Assembly: GCA_019313505.1 (NCBI GenBank)
Contig: JAFDBA010000004.1
Location: forward strand, 1 to 27,680
Direction: 5' to 3'
DNA: 27,680 bases
DNA from: Deltaproteobacteria bacterium
GTDB taxonomy: Bacteria; Desulfobacterota; Desulfobacteria; Desulfobacterales; UBA11574
Numbering within the stretch: position 1 is the stretch's first letter; the number at the start of each line of letters is the position of its first letter. The position numbers and the translations under genes were made by a program. The notes beneath the pieces were generated by a model. That model was not told where the DNA came from. It made no database searches and saw only the letters and a list, made by a program, of their open reading frames with translations. Below are positions 8,178-15,954 of the stretch, one piece after another.

Positions 8178-8408
8178 ATGCCTATTTATGAATATCACTG
8201 TGATGTGTGTGAAAAAAATTTTGAATGTCTGGTTTTCGGAAATGAGCAGCCGGATTGCCCTTCATGCAACAGTAAAAGAGTTAAAAGAATCATGTCTTCA
8301 TGCAGCTTTTTCAGCAAAGGAAGCCATGGTCAAACCGTTAAGTCCACCGCCTCGGAATCATCATGCAGTGGGTGTGCCGCCACCAGTTGTACGACCTGTA
8401 GTCAATAA
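8178..8408 (+). CDS. FmdB-family zinc-ribbon protein
   Basis: This is a 76-aa protein with the FmdB/CxxC putative regulatory zinc ribbon: MPIYEYHCDVCEKNFE followed by CPSC, giving two CxxC knuckles about 20 residues apart. The C-terminal tail is rich in Ser and Cys (CSGCAATSCTTC), which could bind a further metal. The ATG has an AAGGAG ribosome-binding site at 8163-8168. The stop TAA overlaps the hemC ATG by one base (TAATG at 8406-8410), so hemC is probably translationally coupled to it. Members of this family are usually called regulatory but few are characterised. Confidence 0.9.
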   Translation: MPIYEYHCDVCEKNFECLVFGNEQPDCPSCNSKRVKRIMSSCSFFSKGSHGQTVKSTASESSCSGCAATSCTTCSQ

Positions 8409-9352
8409 TGGAAAAAATAATTAAAATCGGAACCCGGGGCAGCAAACTCGCACTCTGGCAGGCGAACTGGGTTAAATCAGCCTTAAAGGCCGGGCATCCC
8501 TCGCTTTCTGTTGAACTTGTAGCCATAAAGACTAAAGGTGATAAAATTCTCGATGTACCTCTTGCCAAGGTTGGCGGCAAAGGGCTTTTTGTAAAAGAGA
8601 TAGAAGACGCGCTGTTGAACGGCCGTATAGACCTTGCCGTACACAGCATGAAGGATATGCCGGCTGAAATACCAGATGGGTTGTGCATCGGAGCAATTCC
8701 TAAGCGCGAAACCCCGCAAGATGTTCTGATCTCAAGAGAAGGACTGCCCCTTTCCCAACTTAGGCAGAACGCCCGGATAGGCACCAGCAGTCTTCGCCGT
8801 ACCGCTCAACTTCTCCATGCCAGACCTGATCTGGTTGTATTGCCCTTAAGAGGTAATCTGGACACCCGTCTTAAAAAGCTTGAAACTGAAAATCTTGACG
8901 CCATAATTCTGGCAGCCGCCGGCGTAAAGCGCTTGGGTCTTGAACACAGAATAACCGAATATCTGGATGAAAAGGTCATGTTGCCGGCAGTGGGCCAGGG
9001 CGCCCTATGTATTGAAATCAGGGAAAATGATCCTGAAGTGAAATCGATTATTGCTCTGCTTGAACATCATCAAACAAGAACCGTGGTTTTGGGTGAGCGT
9101 GCTTTTTTAAACCGTCTGGAAGGAGGCTGCCAGGTTCCGATTGCAGCCCACGGAAAAATCGAAAAAAGCGCGTTTACACTTTGCGGGCTCGTTGCTTCCG
9201 TGGACGGAACTACCGTCATCAGGGAAACCCTCTCAGGTCATAAAGATTCATCCGAAATCATAGGCGTAAAACTTGCTGATCGCCTGGCTGAAATGGGGGC
9301 AAAAACCATAATGGAAAACCTAACCCGGATAAACCGGGAAAGTTACAAGTGA
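8408..9352 (+). CDS. hemC: Porphobilinogen deaminase (hydroxymethylbilane synthase)
   Basis: HemC polymerises four porphobilinogens into hydroxymethylbilane for heme, siroheme and corrinoid synthesis. Signatures are IKIGTRGSKLALWQANWV, DLAVHSMKDMPAEIPDGL, IGTSSLRRTAQLL with PLRGNLDTRLKKL, LPAVGQGALCIEIR, and the dipyrromethane-attachment cysteine in EGGCQVPIAAHG at about residue 241. Length (314 aa) is normal. It overlaps the FmdB gene by 1 nt. From 9317 on, the last 11 codons and the TGA stop lie within a copy of a dispersed repeat that also occurs at 2076-2215, so the C-terminal tail NLTRINRESYK was donated by the repeat. This is beyond the conserved core and probably harmless. Confidence 0.97.
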   Translation: MEKIIKIGTRGSKLALWQANWVKSALKAGHPSLSVELVAIKTKGDKILDVPLAKVGGKGLFVKEIEDALLNGRIDLAVHSMKDMPAEIPDGLCIGAIPKRETPQDVLISREGLPLSQLRQNARIGTSSLRRTAQLLHARPDLVVLPLRGNLDTRLKKLETENLDAIILAAAGVKRLGLEHRITEYLDEKVMLPAVGQGALCIEIRENDPEVKSIIALLEHHQTRTVVLGERAFLNRLEGGCQVPIAAHGKIEKSAFTLCGLVASVDGTTVIRETLSGHKDSSEIIGVKLADRLAEMGAKTIMENLTRINRESYK

Positions 9353-9474
9353 ACTAAAGTTTGAAGTAAGCTAAAGTTAAGGAGTCGCTACGCTCCGACT
9401 TTTATATAAATTGGCAGTATTCCTTAACTTTAGGCACTTTAGATCACTTTAGATCACTTCACACTTAATTGGCT
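9317..9474 (+). repeat. Palindromic TAAAGTT-type repeat, copy 2
   Basis: This is the + strand counterpart of 2076-2215. It starts AACCTAACCCGGATAAACCG within hemC, then GTGAACTAAAGTTTGAAGT, a GGAGTCGCTACGCTCCGAC hairpin, a TATATAAATTGGCAGTATTC centre, and a right arm of AGATCACTTT units ending CACTTAATTGGCT. Left-arm GTGAACTAAAGT and right-arm ACTTTAGATCAC are nearly complementary, so the element can fold on itself. Confidence 0.8.
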
Positions 9475-9797
9475 AAGTATTTTTTTGCCGTAAAATACAC
9501 AAATTTTATATATAAAGCTTTATGAATAGCGAAATGAATGATCAGCAGCGAAATCATGCACTGTTTGAAGGTATTAGGGATCGTTATGAAAGAACCAATA
9601 GCGATTTGCTTTAAAGATGAATCATCCTTTTGAAATAAAAGCCTTTATTAACAGCTCGGGCGAGTTCTTTCATTACGAACCCTTATGCATGAGTTTGCAT
9701 GATGTAGTCGCTGATTATTTATGTAGCTATTGAGTCAAAAAAAACTTCCCAACCACCTGAACTATTTAACAACTTAACGAGGTCTGAAATCAAAACC
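9475..9797. other. Intergenic gap before cobA-hemD, no confident gene
   Basis: After the repeat, about 320 bp separate hemC from cobA-hemD. Two tiny open frames occur on the + strand: 9522-9614 (30 codons, MNSEMNDQQRN start) and 9617-9733 (38 codons, MNHPFEIKAF start). Neither has a Shine-Dalgarno sequence and neither is recognised. They could be decayed remnants or chance. No terminator or clear promoter was found. Confidence 0.4.
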
Positions 9798-11324
9798 ATG
9801 AAAGGTAAAGTCTATCTTGTGGGTGCAGGACCTGGTGATCCCGGATTGATCACTGTAAAAGGACTTGAATGTATTAAGAAAGCCGATGTGTTAATATATG
9901 ATTATCTTGCATCACCTATCCTGTTGAAACACGCAAAAAAACATACCGAAATCCTCTATGTCGGAAAAAAAGGAGGAGATCACACACTTTCCCAGGATGA
10001 AATCAATTCGCTGATAGCAGAAAAAGCCCAAAAAGGTTTAACGGTTACCCGGCTCAAGGGAGGCGACCCCTTTATTTTCGGCCGTGGCGGAGAAGAGGCA
10101 GAGATACTTGTCAGGAATGAAATCCCTTTTGAAATTGTACCCGGCGTAACTTCGGCCATTGCAGCCCCTGCGTACGCGGGAATCCCCCTTACTCATAGAA
10201 AATTCACATCCACTCTCGCCTTTGTAACCGGACATGAAGATCCTTTAAAAGAAGAATCGAATATCGACTGGACAGCACTTGCCAAAGGAATCGGTACCAT
10301 TGTATTCCTGATGGGAGTTAAAAACCTGCCATATATAACAAACCGGCTTGTTAGCCATGGGATGGACCCCGATACCCCCGTTGCTCTTATTCGCTGGGGA
10401 ACTACGCCCAGGCAGACCACTGTTACGGGAACACTCGATACGATTTCAGAACGTGCGAAAAATGCCGGTTTCAAACCCCCTGCCGTTATTGTTGTCGGCC
10501 ATGTTGTAAAATTAAGAGAAAGGATGAAATGGTTTGAAAACCGGCCCTTGATGGGACGAAGTATCGTGGTGACCCGGGCAAGGGAACAAGCAAGCGAACT
10601 GGTTCAGCACCTTTCCGATCTTGGGGCAGAGTGCCTGGAATGCCCGACCATTAAAGTAGCCCCTCCGGATGATTTAAAACCTCTGGACAAGGCCATCGAA
10701 AACCTTTCGACCTATGACTGGCTGATATTCACAAGTGTAAACGGCGCATCTTTTTTCTTTAACCGGCTTTATGCAAAAAACAAGGACGTTCGCGCGTTAT
10801 GTAAAATGCATACGGCCGTTATCGGTCCCGCAACGGCAAAAAGACTTTTGGATTTTGGCCTACAAAGCGATATTGTTCCTGAAACTTACAGAGCTGAGTC
10901 TATTATCAAAGCATTTACCGGGAAAGATTTAAACGGCAAAAAGATACTGCTCCCCCGGGCAAAGGAGGCAAGGCCGATCCTTCCTTTAGAATTGACCCGA
11001 ATGGGAGCTGTTGTTGATGAAGTCACTGCATATTGTACCAGAGCGGTTCAGGACAATGCTGATCTCATGCTGACACGACTAAGAGAAAAAACAATAGATC
11101 TGATAACTTTTACAAGCTCTTCCACGGTAAAAAACTTTCACGCCCTTCTCCCACCCCGAGATCTCAAAATCCTGATGCAGGATGTCACTGTTGCATGCAT
11201 CGGCCCCATAACCGCCGATACCGCACGTAATCTGGGATTTGATATTCATATTATTGCTGAATCTTTTACCATCCCTGGATTATGCGAGGCGATTAAACAG
11301 TATTATACTACAAAGACATATTGA
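9798..11324 (+). CDS. cobA-hemD: Fused uroporphyrinogen-III methyltransferase / synthase (CobA-HemD)
   Basis: This 508-aa protein fuses two enzymes. Residues 1 to about 245 are the SAM-dependent uroporphyrinogen-III C-methyltransferase (VYLVGAGPGDPGLITVKG; TRLKGGDPFIFGRGGEE; VPGVTSAIAAPAYAGIPLTHR; FLMGVKNL), which makes precorrin-2 for siroheme and cobalamin. Residues about 255-505 are uroporphyrinogen-III synthase (SIVVTRAREQASELVQHLSDLGAECLECP; DWLIFTSVNGASFFF; LLPRAKEARPILP; ITFTSSSTVKNF), which closes hydroxymethylbilane into uroporphyrinogen III. This fusion is common in clostridia and Desulfobacterota. It follows hemC, its substrate supplier, though separated by about 445 bp including a repeat. 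The nearest GAGG to the ATG is about 15 nt away, so translation initiation looks weak. Confidence 0.96.
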   Translation: MKGKVYLVGAGPGDPGLITVKGLECIKKADVLIYDYLASPILLKHAKKHTEILYVGKKGGDHTLSQDEINSLIAEKAQKGLTVTRLKGGDPFIFGRGGEEAEILVRNEIPFEIVPGVTSAIAAPAYAGIPLTHRKFTSTLAFVTGHEDPLKEESNIDWTALAKGIGTIVFLMGVKNLPYITNRLVSHGMDPDTPVALIRWGTTPRQTTVTGTLDTISERAKNAGFKPPAVIVVGHVVKLRERMKWFENRPLMGRSIVVTRAREQASELVQHLSDLGAECLECPTIKVAPPDDLKPLDKAIENLSTYDWLIFTSVNGASFFFNRLYAKNKDVRALCKMHTAVIGPATAKRLLDFGLQSDIVPETYRAESIIKAFTGKDLNGKKILLPRAKEARPILPLELTRMGAVVDEVTAYCTRAVQDNADLMLTRLREKTIDLITFTSSSTVKNFHALLPPRDLKILMQDVTVACIGPITADTARNLGFDIHIIAESFTIPGLCEAIKQYYTTKTY

Positions 11325-11379
11325 CCTCCCCTTATGTTTTAGTGTATCTTTATTGTGATACAACCATCCAATATATTTC

Positions 11380-11521
11380 GAGACCTTTGAAAAATGTTCA
11401 ATTTTGTCCAAGGCCCAGGAAGGCGATAATTTTAACCGCAGGAATACATTGAGTATTTTGAGGATTAAAATTTGAGTCTGACGCCGGAATTGGGCAAAAG
11501 GGGGCGTTTTGCAAAGGTCTC
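11380..11521. mobile_element. 142-bp palindromic element, member 1 (GAGACCTTTG ends)
   Basis: Perfect 10-bp terminal inverted repeats GAGACCTTTG (11380-11389) and CAAAGGTCTC (11512-11521) enclose a folded core. The stems are 11402-11411 with 11490-11499 (10 bp, one G-T), 11428-11435 with 11465-11472 (8 bp), and AATAC 11443-11447 with GTATT 11453-11457 around a 5-nt loop. The unpaired words AACCGCAGG and GAGGATT are shared with the element at 23794-23935. It lies directly upstream of the M20-like gene and its right end is 17 nt before that ATG. There is no ORF. Confidence 0.75.
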
Positions 11522-11538
11522 ATTTCAATGGAGTTAAC

Positions 11539-12699
11539 ATGGACAGCCATCTGGATAAGCTCCCTGCATTTGTCGATACGATTGAATCCATCAAAGAGAT
11601 GATTATTACCAACATCGTGTTGATTGGCCAGGTACCCTCTCCCACGTTCAAGGAAAAAAGACGCACCAGTGTTTTTATGGAAAGGCTGGCCGATTTTCAT
11701 GTCGATGAATGCACAACCGACGGTTACAGAAATCCCATCGGCGTCATTAAGGGGACGTCCGAAACCAAGCCGCCTATCTTTGTGGTTGCACACCTTGATA
11801 CTAATTGGGGGGCAGACATTGACCATTATTATACCATCAAAGAAAATTCAATAACCGGGGCGGGCGTCATGGAAAATTCCATCGGTGTCGGGGTCCTGGT
11901 CTCATTGCCGGAAATTTTTAGAAAGTTAAACTTGAGTTTTAAATCCGACATCGTTCTGGCAGGTGTTATACAATCTTTAGGAAGGGGCAACCTGAGGGGC
12001 ATCAGGCATCTTTTAAAAACATGGGCTACTCCCATAAGAGGTGCTGTGTGCATTGAGAGTTATGACCTCGGAAGAATTAACTATTACGCTGACGGCATGA
12101 TTAGATGTGAAGTTGACTGCAACATTTCTGCAAACAATGAATGGGAGCACAAATTCAAACCCAATGCGATTCTGATATTAAATGAGGTGATCAATCAGAT
12201 TCTAAAGCTGAGCTTGCCTCAAAGACCTCGCTCAAGGGTAATCATCGGGAAAATTTCAGGCGGCTTCAAGCATGGAACGATCGCTTTGGATGCAAAACTC
12301 GGTTTTGAGATTCAAAGTAACTCCGACAAAATGGTAAAATCGATTTTTAATAACATTAAAGATATTGTAGAAGGTATAGGCCACGAATATGAAGTTGAGC
12401 TGAAACTAAAAACCTTGAGTAATATCAGTGCGGCAAGAATAAAATTTAATCATCCCCTGGTAAAAAGTACGGTAGATGTTATGAGAAAACTTGATTTAAC
12501 GCCAATAAGCGAACCGAGTGAATCCGAACTTTCAATTTTTCTTTCTCGCAAGATACCGGCGGTCACCCTTGGAATTACCCATGGAGAAAAACACCAACAT
12601 ATAAAAGCCGTCGCCGAAATTGAACCCATGTTCAAAGGAATCGCACAGATTATCGGAGTCATTATGGCCATTGACAGCGGGGTGTGTGATGAAGAGTAG
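11539..12699 (+). CDS. M20-type peptidase homologue with altered active site
   Basis: The 386-aa protein resembles M20 zinc aminoacylases/peptidases (PepT/ArgE/DapE fold): FVVAHLDTNW carries the first metal His and Asp (about H85, D87) and GITHGEKHQH supplies a late His (about H348). The bridging position normally Asp-Asn is here MENSIG (E112-N). The catalytic-base Glu-Glu pair before GxxG is replaced by QS in GVIQSLGRGNLRG (about Q145, S146). It may therefore be catalytically dead or act on something unusual. The ATG at 11539 has GGAG five bases upstream; an upstream TTG at 11509 would lie inside a repeat and is rejected. The gene overlaps gpgS by 11 nt. Confidence 0.8.
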   Translation: MDSHLDKLPAFVDTIESIKEMIITNIVLIGQVPSPTFKEKRRTSVFMERLADFHVDECTTDGYRNPIGVIKGTSETKPPIFVVAHLDTNWGADIDHYYTIKENSITGAGVMENSIGVGVLVSLPEIFRKLNLSFKSDIVLAGVIQSLGRGNLRGIRHLLKTWATPIRGAVCIESYDLGRINYYADGMIRCEVDCNISANNEWEHKFKPNAILILNEVINQILKLSLPQRPRSRVIIGKISGGFKHGTIALDAKLGFEIQSNSDKMVKSIFNNIKDIVEGIGHEYEVELKLKTLSNISAARIKFNHPLVKSTVDVMRKLDLTPISEPSESELSIFLSRKIPAVTLGITHGEKHQHIKAVAEIEPMFKGIAQIIGVIMAIDSGVCDEE

Positions 12700-13666
12700 C
12701 TGGCTCGAAAAAAATACATTCCATTATTCTGAATTTAACGATCTGGGTCGGCTTGTAGAGGAAAAACAAAGAAAAAATTTGACAATTTCTCTGTGCCTTC
12801 CGACCTTAAATGAAGAAAAAACCATAGCAAAAGAAATTCTGATAATGAAATCAGAGTTAATGACCCGCTATCCGCTTCTGGATGAGATTGTTGTTATCGA
12901 CTCTGAATCAACAGACAAAACCAGAGAAATCGCCAGATCATTTGGTGCCGATGTTTATAAAGCAACGGAAATCTTACCTGCTCTTGAACAATTCAAAGGC
13001 AAAGGTGAAAATCTATGGAAAGCCCTTTATGTTACAAAAGGTGACATAATAGTTTATCTTGATGCGGACATAAAAAATATTCACCACAGGTTTGTATATG
13101 CCCTTATAGGTCCGCTTATCCTTTTTGATAATATTAAATACGTCAAGGCCTTTTATGACAGGCCTATTGCTATCGGAAAAAGCAAAATCAGGCCAACCGG
13201 GGGGGGACGAGTTACCGAACTTGTTATTAGACCCCTGTTTTCTCTGTTTTTTCCTGAACTCACTCAGATTTTACAGCCTTTATCAGGTGAATATGCCGGC
13301 TTTCGGGAAATATTTGAAGTGATTCCATTTCCCATAGGATACGGGGTTGAAACCAGCATGATTCTCGATATCTATGGAAAATGGGGACTTGATGTTATTG
13401 CTCAGGTTGATCTTGACAGACGGATTCACAGAAATCAGGACACAAGAGCATTGGGGAAAATGGCATTTGTTATTATTATGACATTTATCAATCGCAAAAT
13501 AAAATTAGGATTGATCGATTTAAAAGAAGATCTTTTCAATGAAATGATACAATATAATCTTGTAAAAAATGAATACAAGCCGGATATTTTTCAAATACAA
13601 GGGCACGAAAGACCGCCAATTATAGAAATCCCGGCATATCGAGATAAATTTAACAAATCACTTTAG
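12689..13666 (+). CDS. gpgS: Glucosyl-3-phosphoglycerate synthase (GT81, GpgS-like)
   Basis: GpgS transfers glucose from an NDP-glucose to 3-phosphoglycerate, giving glucosyl-3-phosphoglycerate, the precursor of the compatible solute glucosylglycerate. The GT-A fold signatures are SLCLPTLNEEKTI, EIVVIDSESTDKTREIA, GKGENLWKAL and the metal-binding VYLDADIKN; family-specific stretches are RPTGGGRVTELVIRPL, LQPLSGEYAGFRE, IGYGVETSMI and AQVDLDRRIHRNQD. The frame is open earlier, but the ATG at 12689, inside the end of the preceding gene, gives 325 aa, in line with the family. No phosphatase (gpgP) lies next to it. A mannosyl donor cannot be excluded. The context suggests osmotic adaptation, as expected in a marine organism. 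Confidence 0.88.
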   Translation: MKSSWLEKNTFHYSEFNDLGRLVEEKQRKNLTISLCLPTLNEEKTIAKEILIMKSELMTRYPLLDEIVVIDSESTDKTREIARSFGADVYKATEILPALEQFKGKGENLWKALYVTKGDIIVYLDADIKNIHHRFVYALIGPLILFDNIKYVKAFYDRPIAIGKSKIRPTGGGRVTELVIRPLFSLFFPELTQILQPLSGEYAGFREIFEVIPFPIGYGVETSMILDIYGKWGLDVIAQVDLDRRIHRNQDTRALGKMAFVIIMTFINRKIKLGLIDLKEDLFNEMIQYNLVKNEYKPDIFQIQGHERPPIIEIPAYRDKFNKSL

Positions 13667-13694
13667 ATAATAATTTTAGAAAGCCATACTAACA

Positions 13695-14687
13695 TTGCCG
13701 AATTCTAAATTAATCGACCGATGCAACCGCAAACTTAATTATCTTCGCATATCGATTACCGATCGTTGCAATCTTAAATGCATATATTGCGTGCCCTACG
13801 ACTTTATTCCAAAGGTCCCACATAAAGAAATATTAAGCTATGAAGAAATTCTGCGCATTGTCAGGATAAGTGTACACCTGGGGATTTCCAAGGTTCGGAT
13901 AACCGGAGGAGAACCTCTTGTAAGAAAAGGTGTTTATGATTTTCTAAAACGGTTAACCAAAATTGAAGGACTTCTTGATATATCTCTGACCACCAACGGT
14001 GTTTTACTGAAAGATAATATTAATAAAATCAAATCCGCCGGCATAAAAAGAATAAATATAAGCCTGGACACCTTAAACAGAAAAAAGTTCAAAAAGATTA
14101 CCGGGTATGATTTCTTTAATCAAATCTGGGAAGGAATAGAGCTGGCCCAAAAAATTGGTTTTGATCCCATTAAGATTAATGTAGTACCACTTCAAGGGGT
14201 CAATGATGATGAATTGCAGGATATTGCCGCATTATCAATTGAATATCCATTTCACATACGCTTTATCGAATACATGCCCATGGGAACCAATCAGATGGAG
14301 ATTGACAGTCATTTGCTTTTCCCTGAAATAAAGAAACGGATCGGTCAGTTAGGAAAGCTGATTCCGGTTGATAAAGGCATGAATGACGGCCCGTCCGAAC
14401 GTTTTAAGTTTGAATCGGCCAGAGGAGAAATAGGCTTTATACACCCAATAAGCCGGCATTTCTGTAATACATGCAACCGGCTGAGATTAACGGCCAGCGG
14501 TCAACTACGGCCATGTCTTATGTCGGATGTTCAGGTTGATCTCAAAACACCGCTTAGAAAAGGATGCTCTGATGATGAATTGATTGAAGTTTTTCTGAAG
14601 GCTGCTAGTCTAAAACCGTCCGAACATAACCTGTCCGTTGGTCATTCTGCAGGGGTTTCAGCTCAGATGTGTGCCATCGGCGGATGA
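13695..14687 (+). CDS. moaA: GTP 3',8-cyclase, molybdenum cofactor synthesis (MoaA)
   Basis: MoaA is a radical-SAM enzyme that rearranges GTP to 3',8-cyclo-GTP in the first step of molybdopterin synthesis. The SAM cluster motif ISITDRCNLKCIYC gives C25, C29 and C32; RITGGEPLVRKG follows; the second 4Fe-4S cluster is CNTCNRLRLTASGQLRPC (C257, C260, C274); and the protein ends in the family's Gly-Gly. The 330-aa length is normal. The start is a TTG at 13695, directly before PNSKLIDRCNRKLNYLRIS, with little ribosome-binding site. Only 28 nt separate it from gpgS, so the M20-like, gpgS and moaA genes may be one transcript. It ends near a hairpin terminator. Confidence 0.96.
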   Translation: MPNSKLIDRCNRKLNYLRISITDRCNLKCIYCVPYDFIPKVPHKEILSYEEILRIVRISVHLGISKVRITGGEPLVRKGVYDFLKRLTKIEGLLDISLTTNGVLLKDNINKIKSAGIKRINISLDTLNRKKFKKITGYDFFNQIWEGIELAQKIGFDPIKINVVPLQGVNDDELQDIAALSIEYPFHIRFIEYMPMGTNQMEIDSHLLFPEIKKRIGQLGKLIPVDKGMNDGPSERFKFESARGEIGFIHPISRHFCNTCNRLRLTASGQLRPCLMSDVQVDLKTPLRKGCSDDELIEVFLKAASLKPSEHNLSVGHSAGVSAQMCAIGG

Positions 14688-14699
14688 AAAGAGGTCTCG

Positions 14700-14771
14700 A
14701 AAAAAAATGCCTGGGCCGTATTAGTGGGAGGCTACATTTTCTCACACAAGTTATCGGCTTACGACCCAGGC
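14700..14771 (-). terminator. Probable bidirectional terminator between moaA and the liv operon
   Basis: GCCTGGGCCGTA (14709-14720) pairs with TTACGACCCAGGC (about 14759-14771) with one mismatch, around a loop that can form a second small stem (GTGGGAG/CTCACAC). On the - strand the stem is followed by A and then eight T (14700-14707), an intrinsic terminator for the livM end of the operon. On the + strand it is followed by a poorer T-containing tract and could help end moaA transcription. Confidence 0.7.
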
Positions 14772-14903
14772 TATTTAGATGATTTAAATCATTTTAAGCC
14801 GAGCTAACAGAATTAAAATAACTAATCAAGTCTTTTTTTAAAAATTTATCATTTTTTTTTAGTCAGCGACCTCCGGCAAAACCGAGGATTTACCCATTAT
14901 TAA

Positions 14904-15884
14904 TTAATGTCTATCCGCTTTCATAATATGCTTTTTAGTTTTTGCTTTTAAAAATAAATTATATATGCCAATCAGGATCCCTTCCGGTAGAAAGATGAGC
15001 ACCAAACAAAGAAAAACACCATATGCAATGACATGATACTGTTTTGCAACGTGGAGTGCTTCGGAAATATAGGTAAGAACCCCGGCGCCTAAGAGCGACC
15101 CCCAAAGACTTCCCATCCCGCCAACAATAACCATGGTGACTACCTGAATGGAATAATGGAAATCGTAAGAACTGGGGCTAATAAAAGTAATGTAGTGGGC
15201 ATAAAGACTTCCGGAAATGGATGCAAACATGGCGCTCAATACAAAAACCTTTACTTTGTAATCAGCGGTATTAACCCCCAGAGAGTTTGCCGCCACTTCA
15301 CTGCCGGATATGGCGCGTAAGGCTCTACCTACCCTGGAGTTGAGCAGATTTCTGGCCGCCAGCATGCACAAAAAAACAAAGCTCCAGATCAGGTAAAAAT
15401 TTTTCAGATCATTATCAAAGGCCAAGCCGCCCATAGTTAGTGGCGGTATTCCCATCAACCCATCGTGCCCACCAGTAAACTGCTCCAGCTCACCCATGAG
15501 GATATTGATAATAATACCGAACCCCAGAGTGGCCATTACCAGATAGTGACCCTGGAGCTTTAAGGACGGATATCCGATCAGATATGCGACAGCTCCCGTG
15601 GCCAGCATTCCCACCAGCATGGCCGGCCATAAAGGGAATCCATAGTTCACGGTCAGTACTCCCGAGAAGTAGGACCCCAGGCCATAAAACGCAGCATGGC
15701 CCAATGAAATCTGTCCAGTAAATCCTATCAGCAGGTTCAACCCCACAACAACAATTGTATTGAGGCCGATCACATTCAGAACAATGAAATAATATTTGCT
15801 CTCCACAAACAGTGGAAGGATAATAATGATAACGGCCAGTGCTCCGAATCCGATAATGTCTTTTTGCTTCGAAAGAGAGTTCAA
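14904..15884 (-). CDS. livM: Branched-chain amino acid-type ABC transporter permease (LivM)
   Basis: This 326-aa hydrophobic permease is one of the two integral membrane subunits of a HAAT-family importer. Motifs include NLLIGFTGQISLGHAAFYGLGSY near residues 50-75 and GRALRAISGSEVAANSLGVN, the EAA-like loop that contacts the ATPase, then VTMVIVGGMGSLWGSLLGAG. Multiple transmembrane helices are evident. The start is a TTG at 15884, because an in-frame TGA lies three codons upstream and no ATG is available; the ribosome-binding site is poor. It is the last gene of the paaK-livGFKHM unit and is followed by a terminator-like hairpin. The substrate may be an aromatic acid instead of an amino acid, given the ligase in the operon. 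Confidence 0.93.
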   Translation of the reverse strand: MNSLSKQKDIIGFGALAVIIIILPLFVESKYYFIVLNVIGLNTIVVVGLNLLIGFTGQISLGHAAFYGLGSYFSGVLTVNYGFPLWPAMLVGMLATGAVAYLIGYPSLKLQGHYLVMATLGFGIIINILMGELEQFTGGHDGLMGIPPLTMGGLAFDNDLKNFYLIWSFVFLCMLAARNLLNSRVGRALRAISGSEVAANSLGVNTADYKVKVFVLSAMFASISGSLYAHYITFISPSSYDFHYSIQVVTMVIVGGMGSLWGSLLGAGVLTYISEALHVAKQYHVIAYGVFLCLVLIFLPEGILIGIYNLFLKAKTKKHIMKADRH

Positions 15885-15954
15885 TATTTTTCAGATATAA
15901 ATTTGGTGGTTTCGTAAATTCTATAAGTTATTCATTCTTTTTGAGAAATTCGCG

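Noticed and set aside
8338..8784. 148-codon - strand frame opposite fmdB/hemC
   Set aside because: It lies entirely antisense to the FmdB and HemC coding sequences, whose motifs are unambiguous.
11509..11538. TTG start for the M20-like gene at 11509
   Set aside because: It lies inside the palindromic element, and the ATG at 11539 has a GGAG ribosome-binding site at good spacing.
14840..14890. CCTCCGG/CCGAGG hairpin after the livM stop as a terminator
   Set aside because: The stem has a bulge and no T-run on either strand; the stronger hairpin at 14700-14771 serves better.
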